64,000 nucleotides of DNA. Origin: Protea cynaroides. Its lineage: Eukaryota > Streptophyta > Magnoliopsida > Proteales > Proteaceae. Positions 56,298 through 64,000 of the stretch are shown here, in pieces. The notes beneath the pieces were generated by a model. It made no database searches. It was not told where the DNA came from and saw only the letters and a list, made by a program, of their open reading frames with translations. A program made the translations under genes and the position numbers. Position 1 is the first letter of the stretch; each line of letters starts with the position of its first letter. Location: NCBI GenBank assembly GCA_028583415.1, contig CM053276.1, positions 124,679,166 to 124,743,165 of the forward strand, in the 5' to 3' direction.

Positions 56298-56447
56298 GTA
56301 TTCAAATCCTCTTCTGCGGTCCTGCCGCCTGTCAAGGGCCGGATTTCAGTCGGCCCACCCCCCAATATATTGGCAGGCGGTCAGACTGAACCCAACTCCC
56401 TTAGATCGGTGGCAGGAACCTCCTACCGCAGGAGACGATTTGGATCC
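56298..56447. mobile_element. Foldback MITE, GGATTC-end family, 150 bp
   Basis: Left end GTATTCAAATCCTCTTCTGC, right end (reverse complement) GGATCCAAATCGTCTCCTGC, both followed by GGT..CTGCC. The flanks read CTGGTCACC and CTGGGTCACC, a near-duplication consistent with a 9-bp target site with one indel. It matches the relic at 87-235. Confidence 0.8.
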
Positions 56448-56513
56448 CTGGGTCACCAGGGTTTCTTTACAGCTTGTAATGGATTTTAAATGAAACAGAA
56501 AGGGCCTGAGTGC

Positions 56514-56545
56514 AAAGAGGGGGAGTACTGTTGGGAGTTAAAAAA
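56514..56545 (+). mobile_element. Possible polypurine tract and 3' LTR start of a Ty1/copia-like element
   Basis: AAAGAGGGGGAGTAC followed by TGTTGGGAGTTA looks like a polypurine tract directly before an LTR beginning TGTTGGG. The LTR end could not be found and no pol domain lies upstream, so this is weak. Confidence 0.35.
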
Positions 56546-57460
56546 ATGATGGTTTTGAGAGATGGGAGAGCTAGTAGATTGATCAGAGATTTTTTCTTTA
56601 ATACTTACGATTGATCAAGTGTAAGTAATATGGTTGCAAGCCACTGTAAAAAAAGTAGAAAATACAAAGGTAAAGAGGAAGAAGAAAGACAAAGGAGGGG
56701 GAAACTACTTCTGTACCGACCATCCATCTGTTAATACATTATTATTATTATTTTTTTAATAGAATAAGGTCCCCAAAAAACCATTGTGGAGGAATCTTAT
56801 ATAACGCACATATAGGTATGCAGGAATTGGTATATTCAATCGAAACCCACCAGATGAAAGAAAAAGAGAAAATAAAAAGAATCCAAATAAAAATTATGTG
56901 AGAAGTAGTGGAAAAAAAAACCACACAGTAGTATTATGGGATCTTTATCCTTTTTTTTTTATAAAATTAAAAAAAATCATAGTATTGAATTTGAATTACT
57001 TACTACCCAAAATTCAAAGTTATAACATTTGAGCAAGAATAATGATTGAATCCAACCGTTATAATTTGACTTGACGAAGTTATTTTTTTCGTTGTAACCA
57101 TTGGGGTAGAAATCTTCAATGGCTCATACTTAGATCAGTAAGCACGTCAAATATAAAATAAATCAAGAATAGTCAATGCAGCTAATATTTAGTAAATGCT
57201 CTTCATAGCATTTGGACAGACAAGCATTCTAAATTCTAATAAATATGGCACAGTCTCTAGACTCTCATAGCAAGTTCTTACCTTTCATATTACAAACCGT
57301 CTGATTCACAAAATATAAGTTGTAGCACAAAAACAATAGAAAACCAGGTTCAGTGACAAAATTTCCAGCACCATTAGTTTAGTATGCCGGAGAGTTTTTA
57401 GCATACAGATGTGTTACTGCCCTTTTTGTTTCAGAGTAAGTATATATAGTATGTCATTTA
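56546..57460. other. No gene recognised; AT-rich
   Basis: A/T tracts (56740-56760 and 56950-56980). No open frame of interest. Confidence 0.5.
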
Positions 57461-57889
57461 TGTCAAGTTTCGAACTTAAAAGTTCGAACTAATAAGTAGA
57501 GGGACTCTCCATGTATAAGATCACAGGATTTCAATCTCATTAGCAATGTGAGACTATTCCCAATACTCCCCCTCACATGTGACCCCACCATTAGGTGGTG
57601 TATATATAGTAGTATATGTGGCATTACATGGTACTTTTCAGGTGCCAGGTCCCTCTTCTTGAGTGAGAGATCCCTCTTTTTGGGTGACATCTAGTCCCCC
57701 TTTTGTGTATCTGGCATTCCTCTTTTAATGGTTTAACCTTTTTTTTAGAGTTATTATAAGATTGAACCTGGAGCTCTGATACCATGTTAAGTTTCCAACT
57801 CAAAAGTTTGAACTAATAAGTAAAGAGACTCTCCATTTATAAAATCACAAGATTTCAATCTCATTAGCAATGTGAAACTATTCCTAATA
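57461..57889 (-). mobile_element. TRIM (terminal-repeat retrotransposon in miniature), 429 bp, complete
   Basis: Two direct repeats of 105 bp each (57461-57565 and 57785-57889, about 11 differences). Read on the minus strand: LTR, then primer-binding site TGGTATCAGAGC (57784-57773) matching initiator tRNA-Met with no gap, a 195-bp non-coding interior, polypurine tract TGTGAGGGGGAG (57577-57566), then LTR. A perfect 5-bp target duplication ATTTA flanks it (57456-57460 and 57890-57894). No gag or pol, as defined for TRIMs, which are mobilised by proteins of other elements. Odd: both LTRs begin TATTGGG/TATTAGG where TGTTGGG would be usual, while they end in the normal CA. Confidence 0.95.
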
Positions 57890-58288
57890 ATTTAGTATTA
57901 ATCAAATTCTAGTGATGAACATGTCTTTGACATTTCATGATGCAAATAACTTTTTAGTGAATTCATGTATCTTTGGCATTGATCCAAAAGGGCAAAGGCC
58001 CAAATCATACTTTAGCTCCAAAGGGTTTCACAATCCTCAACAGTGAGTTAATTAAAATGCTAAATATTTTACCAAAAAAAATTAACTTTGCTAAATAAAA
58101 CAGAAAAACAGAGATCAAACAATGAATTGATCAACAAAACATTGTCCCAAAAGAACATTAAATCAAAGACATTCAACTAGTTCAAAGCTCCTTATACAAA
58201 ATGGCTGAAACGAGTGATGGAAACAAATTCAACTTTGCTAATTATCTTATATAAATATCAACGAGAATAACGTATTGTTAGAACACCA
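57890..58288. other. 3' flank of the 58 kb kinase gene; no gene
   Basis: AT-rich with no recognised frames. Probably includes the 3' untranslated region of the adjacent minus-strand gene. Confidence 0.5.
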
Positions 58289-61100
58289 TCATTCAGGGAT
58301 GACTGGTAATTTAGTGGAGAGGGGTCCTTCAGTATTAGCTAAATTATTGCTTGATGAAGGCATTGTGGAGTAAAAAGGATTGGGTGGCATAATCAAGCTC
58401 TCTCTGTCTCCTTCCAACATTTGCACCACTACTTTCATGGAAGGGCGATCAACTGGATACCACTGGATGCACCAAAGCGCAACAATTGTTAACTTCTTAG
58501 CAATTCCAGCATCTCCATCTTCATCTATCCTGATTTCCAACTCTTTCCCTTGACTAAGATGATTATAGATCCACTGAGAGAAGTACACTTGGCTAGTGTT
58601 CTCGACAGTGTCATCAATGTTCTTCCTCCCACCAACCATTTCAAGCAACATTATTCCAAAACTATAAACATCTGATTTGTGAGAAGCATGACCAAAGTTC
58701 CTAGAAAACACTTCAGGTGCTATGTATCCCATTGTCCCTCTTGCTGTAGTCATAGAGATGGCACTTTTGTCCTTGGCACATAATTTTGCAAGACCAAAGT
58801 CGGAGATCTTAGGGTTGAAGTTGTCATCTAATAAGATATTTTGAGGTTTAATATCGAAATGAAGAATACGTTGATCACACCCTTGATGAAGATATTCTAT
58901 TCCTTTGGTTATTCCAATAGCAATATCTTGAAGTTTCTCCCAACCAAGGAGTGTTCTCTTGGTATCTCTTGAAAAGATGAACTTCTCTAGTGACTCATTT
59001 GGCAAAAATTCATAGACAAGAGCTCGTCTATATCCATCTGCGCAGAAACCAACCAGGCGCACCACGTTTATGTGATGAATCATACCTATGGTGCCGACTT
59101 CATTAATGAAGTCCTCACCATCTCCTGTGGAACTGTTGAGGACCTTAACAGCAACTAGAATTTCATTGGAAAGCTTTCCCCTGTACACACTACCATAACC
59201 TCCTTCTCCTAGTTTTTCTGCAAATTGATTTGTAATCCTCTTAATGTCAGCAAACGCATACCTTGAGGGTTTGAGGGATTTGTAATCATCTAAGAACTGT
59301 AGAATCCTCATTTGATTCTCTTTTTCTATTTTATCTGATCTGTAGTCAGAATAGAATTTGATGAACATCAATATTGCCCCAACAAGAAGAATGAAGCCTG
59401 TGGTTACGCCTGTAATGAAAACACCAAAAATTAATAACCAATAAAGTGAACTGCTTCCTAACACAGTTTAGTAAAGGTGAATATGCGGTTTTACCTGTAA
59501 GCACTTTCTTAGCATGTGCATCTGGGAAAAATAAAAAAGAAGAGAAATCAGCACGTTTAGGTATATATAAATTGGAAAAATTCCTATAGTAGATGTTGTT
59601 ACCTAACGTAACAATTTATATGATAGTACAAATCGTTGGGAGATATTACTTGTACAAGCCATGGATTTTGGTACTATGTAACTTGTCATGCTCATGATCA
59701 TGAACTTCCCAAATTTGTCATAAGATTTCATTGTAAATAAAGAATATTCTCAAAGATTTTGGATTCAGACAAACGCTTTTTTTTTTTGGTCTAGATTTAA
59801 ATCTGGATCTAGCTAGTAGTGGTTTGACAAGTCAGACAACTTAGGTCTAGATTCTCCCAATTGGGATGCCAAGATGTTATCTCTGTCTTTTTTTCTTTTT
59901 TGGAAAAAGGGCCAAAACCACAACTTACAGAATACAGAGAAGCAGATCAAGGCAAAAGCCTTTCAATCGAAGAGAAAACTTTAGTCAGGTAGTTATAACT
60001 AAACTGACTAGTAAAATAGGAGGGAAATCGAGATTCGATTTGTCATGAAAACTAAATTTTATGAAGAAGTCTGCTACAGCGATACGTATAAAAAAAGAAG
60101 GGCCAAAAACCCCAGCTTACAGAATACAGAGAAGCATAACAAGGAGAAAGCCTTTCAATTGAAAACAAAACTAGGATGGCAATACAGATTAGTGTTTTCA
60201 TGAAACCCAAATTAGAATTATGAGGAAGTCTGATACAGTGATACCTATAGCGCAAAGAAAATGCCAAGGATTATAATACGTACCCAAGGCTGGTTGTGAA
60301 GGAGATTTCGGGGGATCAAAGCATTCAGTATCTGGTCCAGTACCGTTAATACTTTTCTTCAATCTGCAATATTTTCCCTTTGCTTCACAACTTCTACAGA
60401 ATGGTTGAGACCAACTCAGTATGAGTTTAAATGTTGGGTCATAACGTTCATCTCTTGTATCCCAACCCGGTGACAATAGACAAGAGAGGGATTTAACTTT
60501 TTTGCAAAACCAAAAGGGCAGGGTCGATAGAGTTCGATATGAAGGAGAGGTATAAATTTGGTGCCCAGGGACGCCAAGGCAGGAAACCAGGGTCACATAT
60601 CCATAAATATCCCGTTTTGGTTCTGTTGTTGAACAATTGAAGAAAGTGAGATCTTGCTCATAAATATTCTCTTGTTGAGATCCATAAAGAAAGGGAGTTG
60701 CAGATAAATTGAGATGGAGAAGCCTTTGAGGAAGGCAGCCATCTGGGTCATATAGACTCACTGTCTGTGATGCATAGTCAATATTCCTTACAAAGAAAGA
60801 TCCCGAAAATGGCAGCTCAAGCACAGTTTCGTTCGTGGCCGAGCAAGATACGTCAAAGCCCTGATAGCCGCAGTGCTTGGGTTGCCGGCCCTTTATCCAG
60901 AAAGGAAATCGAATGTCAGCACCATCATCACTGCACCGCTCTGAATCTGATGGTAAAAAGCAGTCATTTTGGATTGCATCAAACTGTGAAGATGAGATGG
61001 GCATGGTCATCCAGAAGAAGAAGATGGAGGCAAAGACCACAGAAGTATGCATAAGCTCCCTCTTCCTCATCTGCTCATACGCTCTCCTCGATCCACTCAT
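58289..61100 (-). CDS. LRK10-like receptor kinase (GUB_WAK ectodomain), intact, gene c
   Basis: Three exons on the minus strand: 61100-60284, 59521-59495 (27 bp) and 59409-58289, with GT/AG junctions and matching phases, 654 codons plus stop. Exon 1: signal peptide, then a cysteine-rich ectodomain (CSDDGADIRFPFWIKGRQP, HCGYQGFDVSC, ending CRSCEAKGKYCRLK, the WAK-associated C-terminal motif). The micro-exon gives AHAKKVLT, leading into the membrane helix GVTTGFILLVGAILMF (about 282-297). The kinase has LGEGGYG (349 onward), VAVKV, HFDIKPQN, DFGLAK and APEVF, again a non-RD HFD type. It diverges clearly from gene a (different ectodomain class), so the cluster is not one recent expansion. The first ATG lies only about 20 bp from a TATA-like box; the next Met codons (61070, MRKRELMHTS) are likelier starts. 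Confidence 0.9.
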
Positions 61101-61120
61101 TGTGGAAAGGTCGGAAACTG

Positions 61121-61130
61121 ATTTATATTT
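61121..61130 (-). promoter_or_regulatory. TATA-like box of kinase gene c
   Basis: The minus strand reads AAATATAAAT about 20 bp upstream of the most upstream in-frame ATG (61100) and 50 bp upstream of the ATG at 61070. A start site 25-35 bp from the box would fall past the first ATG, favouring the second. Confidence 0.4.
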
Positions 61131-61329
61131 TCAAATTTTCAATTTGACTGGTATAAGTCAGTTTCCAAGTGGATCCTTCTTATTCGTCCTTCTTCAATTA
61201 TTTTTATATGTAGGCCTCTGTAGTTATTCAAATGGAAAAGAAAGAAAATTGGGAGGATCGGTTTTTACTTTGGCTCTCAAAGTCCAACCTTGTCATTAAG
61301 CGTAAATTCTTGCAATGGTCAATAAGCGT

Positions 61330-61549
61330 CCAAACTGTTCTTGTCCACAAATTCAAGGAAAGGGCAATGTCTAAGGAGTGACAGCAACTCAAAGTCATGG
61401 TCAAAACTGTTCTTGTCCCCAATTTCAAGGAAGGGAAATGTCTAAGCAATAACTACTGCAACTCAAAGTCATGGTCAAAACTGTTCTTGTCCACAAATTC
61501 AAGGAAGGGAAATGTCTAAGGAATTACTGCAACTCAAAGTCATGGTCAA
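61330..61549 (+). repeat. Tandem repeat, three units of about 72 bp, in the divergent promoter
   Basis: Units start CAAACTGTTCTTGTCC near 61331, 61403 and 61477 and contain AATTTCAAGGAAGGGAAATG and CAACTCAAAGTCATGGTCAA. It lies midway between the two head-to-head kinase genes. A related block occurs in the 137-bp array at 54455-55021. Confidence 0.92.
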
Positions 61550-61779
61550 GGGTCCATGCTAAACTACTAATTAAGTGAAAACCCATAGAAGAAAACAATA
61601 ACTGATGATGATGCAGGTGCTTACGTGATTCTAAAATCAAATGGCCGTATAACTTTTTTTGACAATTGAATCCTGGTACTAGTGTGATATTGCAATTTGA
61701 ATACATGTTTTATCTACCTGGATCGGGCTGGAGTGCTGCACCTTCTCTAGTTTGCTCCACAAACAAAACACAAGAACAT

Positions 61780-63939
61780 ATGGTGAGGCCAGGATTCATC
61801 ATCATCTTCCTCGCAGCCTTCATTGTTTTCTGTTGTGAAGCTGATGAACAGAAATACTATTGCAACAACCACCCTTCTCCATGTAGGAACCTTCTCAATA
61901 TCAGTTACCCTTTTCGCTTGAAAGGTGATCCTCCCAATTGCGGGGACCCTCGATACGAGCTTTTGTGTGAGAATAACCGCACCGTCTTATCCATGTACTT
62001 CTCCCCAGGGAAGTACTACGTGGAGGCAATATCGTATGAGAAGAAAACGATGAGAGTGGTTGATTCAGGTCTCCTGATTAATAATTGCTCCTCACTACCT
62101 CTCCATTCCTTGACATCACTTGTTAATTTCACTAAGGCTTCAAGTCCTTTCTACTTGATCACCCAGGAATTTCCAGGTTCTTACTACTACCCCAAATATG
62201 AAGAAGCTTACTTCTACCCCCCGCGGCCTGGGCAGGAAAACTATATATTTTTCTTGAGCTGTGAAACCCCAGTTACATTCACAGCTAAATCTCCACACTT
62301 TGTGCATACCTCTCCTTGCATCAAATGGTTCTTCAGGATCCCATTCTTATGCTGTTGTGGGAGATTTAAATTTTTCAGATGTACCGGATTCGTGTAACAT
62401 CGGAATGATTTTTCCAATTAGGTTGAACTTGGGATATGAAGCCAAGCATAATCGTTCTTTCTCTGATATCCACCATGATTTGGCCATGGGGTTTGAACTC
62501 TCCTGGTTTCACGTTGATTGTGATAGCTGCGACAAAAATGGTGATGATTGTCGTAATACCGTTGATCAATTCAATAACTACATCGTCAAGTGCTGGCCCA
62601 AATGCAGAGAAGCAGGACTTTTCTCTTCCCCCAGTTGTACGTAAGAATATGTTGTTCTGTTTTTTCAAACAGAATACGAACTATGAAGTAGTTACCTGGA
62701 TATTTTCATATATTTTTGTTCCTGGATTTTTTAGGTTTTGCAGAGTACTTTCGGAGCTTTCTTTATCGTAAGAACTTACACTTAAATTTTTTTTTCTCTT
62801 TCCATTTCTAATATAGAAATAGTATGTTGTTTACTTGTCTAAAACTCACTTCTTTTCCTTTATGACTTTTGCAACAGATTATATCCTATTACCCAGTCTC
62901 AAGAATTTAGGTAAAGTGATACTGTTTCCTTTGTTTTGTGAATCTTGAGCTATGGAAACTGGCATACTAGCAAAATCATTTTTTTGTAGTTTATTTCAAT
63001 ACAAGTTTCTTGTTTAATGATTTTCTTATCCTATATTTCTGCCTTGCTGAGTCACTCCCCCACTCTATTTAGAAATGGCCAACAGTCAGGTTTGATACTA
63101 GTTTTTGCTGATCTAACAAACAAGAAGATATAAAGATGGCAATTCAAGCCCTTGACATTATTCAATTCAATATGTGATTCTAGTATGATCTAAGTGCTAT
63201 CCTGTTGTCTAGGGAGATTCCCAGGGTACCTTGTGGTGGCAAAACATTCATTCGGATATCTATGTTTATCCACATTGGTGATCTATATGTTTCGTCGAAG
63301 GCACTTCTCCATGGATATTAACATTGAAGAGTTCTTACAAGAGAAAACAATCTAATGCTAATTCAGTACTCGTACTCAGAAATTAAGAAGATGACTAGAC
63401 ATTTTAGTGACAAACTTGGCCAGGGAGGTTTTGGGTCTGTATATAAAGGAAAGCTCCGTAGTGGTAATCTTGTTGCCATCAAAATGTTAGCAAAATCTAA
63501 AGGTAACGGGCAGGATTTTATCAACAAAGTTGCTACCATCGGGAGGATTCATCATGTCAATGTGGTGAAACTTATTGGATTTTGCTTTGAAGGATCAAAA
63601 AGAGCTCTAGTGTATGATTTCAATGCCAAATGGGTCCTTAGACAAGTTCATCTTCACTCGAGAACAACCATAATTTTTTTTGAGTTGGGAAAATATGTAC
63701 AAGATAACCCTAGGAATTGCTCATGGGATCGAATATCTCCATCGCGGTTGTGATATGCAAATTCTACATTTTGATATCAAGCCTCACAATGTCCTTTTGG
63801 ACGAGGATTTTATTCCAAAAATTTCAGATTTTGGCCTCGCCAAACTATATCTAACTATTGATAATATTGTTTCTCTCACTACTGCAAGGGGAACAATAGG
63901 ATACATAGCGCCAGAACTGGTTTACAAAAGTATGAGAGG
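61780..63939 (+). pseudogene. LRK10-like receptor kinase pseudogene, gene d, cut by an LTR
   Basis: Closest to genes a and b: MVRPGFIIIFLAAFIVFC signal peptide (ATG 61780), CRNLLNISYPFRLKGDPPNC, EAISYEKKTMRVVDSGLLIN, FLSCETP. An extra base in the CINGSSG region (about 62318-62325) shifts the frame; CDSCDKNGDDC follows in the next frame. Splice-like micro-exons remain at about 62744-62768 and 62879-62911. The kinase exon has a lost base in the EEFLQE-NNLM region and an extra base in VYDF-MPNG, then HFDIKPHNVLLDED, ISDFGLAK, GTIGYIAPELVYKS. Homology stops at 63939 where an LTR begins, so the last third of the kinase is missing in the window. Confidence 0.92.
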
Positions 63940-64000
63940 TGTTGGGAAAATCTTCCACGTCACTAATAAAACCACGACACTTAGGACTCAATCAGCAAAC
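63940..64000 (+). mobile_element. Start of an LTR retrotransposon (LTR 5' end), runs off the window
   Basis: At 63940 kinase homology ends and TGTTGGGAAAATCTTCCACG begins, a typical TGTTGGG LTR terminus. The rest lies outside the window. The break point is in the activation-segment region of the kinase (SMRG|V), where gene a continues SMGGVSYKADVYSFG. Confidence 0.6.

Noticed and set aside
57461..57889. Considered a simple pair of direct repeats
   Set aside because: The primer site, polypurine tract and ATTTA target duplication identify a TRIM instead.
59410..59464. Kinase exon of gene c beginning at 59464
   Set aside because: A better acceptor (TTTTCATTACAG) at 59410-59411 joins in phase to the 27-bp micro-exon, and the upstream frame lacks a true ATG.
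1..64000. CRISPR arrays, operons, riboswitches, bacterial or viral systems
   Set aside because: No spaced short repeats or prokaryote-type gene organisation. Introns and gene families are those of a plant nuclear genome.

Overview
The window reads as intergenic-rich nuclear DNA of a flowering plant, probably a dicot-type species. It is AT-rich, has short spliceosomal introns, a nuclear tRNA-Gly, plant-specific families (DUF247, UGT with PSPG box, PPR-DYW, LRK10-like receptor kinases) and many plant transposon relics. The species cannot be named from sequence alone. Only three intact-looking protein gene types remain: one DUF247 gene (7990-9270, minus), one family-1 UDP-glycosyltransferase (33983-35407, plus) and two LRK10-like receptor kinases (44832-48126 and 58289-61100, both minus). 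There is also one tRNA-Gly(GCC) at 38071-38141. Everything else recognised is a pseudogene, a gene fragment or a repeat.

Layout. 0-13.5 kb: relics of an RBR ubiquitin ligase (two copies), a glyoxal oxidase, an RTE-type LINE 3' end, a NEDD8-protease-like retrocopy or duplicate, then DUF247 with an F-box-associated relic just downstream. 13.5-24 kb: a broken UGT copy, an 0.8 kb inverted-repeat element, an ABCC transporter fragment and a 2.2 kb solo LTR. 24-33 kb: a Myb/SANT-like relic and a tandem array of about 350-bp units that is split by a 1.6 kb Mutator-type element with a perfect 9-bp target duplication. 33-38 kb: the intact UGT, sharing its upstream repeat with the broken UGT 18 kb away. 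38-44 kb: tRNA-Gly and a many-times frameshifted PPR-DYW pseudogene. 44-64 kb: an LRK10-like kinase cluster with two intact genes, one gene cut by an LTR, one exon fragment and one frameshifted gene cut by another LTR at the window edge.

The cluster is the main functional theme: cell-surface kinases with a GUB_WAK-type cysteine-rich ectodomain, a membrane segment and a non-RD-type cytosolic kinase, a class linked to defence signalling in cereals and other plants. The last pair (58289-61100 minus and 61780-63939 plus) is head-to-head over about 680 bp.

The most distinctive non-genic signal is a family of short foldback elements with GGATTCAAATCGTCTCC-like ends and 9-bp target duplications (six copies or relics). 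A 429-bp terminal-repeat retrotransposon in miniature (57461-57889) is also present with both LTRs, primer site, polypurine tract and target duplication visible. I saw no evidence of an entirely new biological system. The novelty here is in transposon structure and in how repeats have cut up a receptor-kinase cluster.
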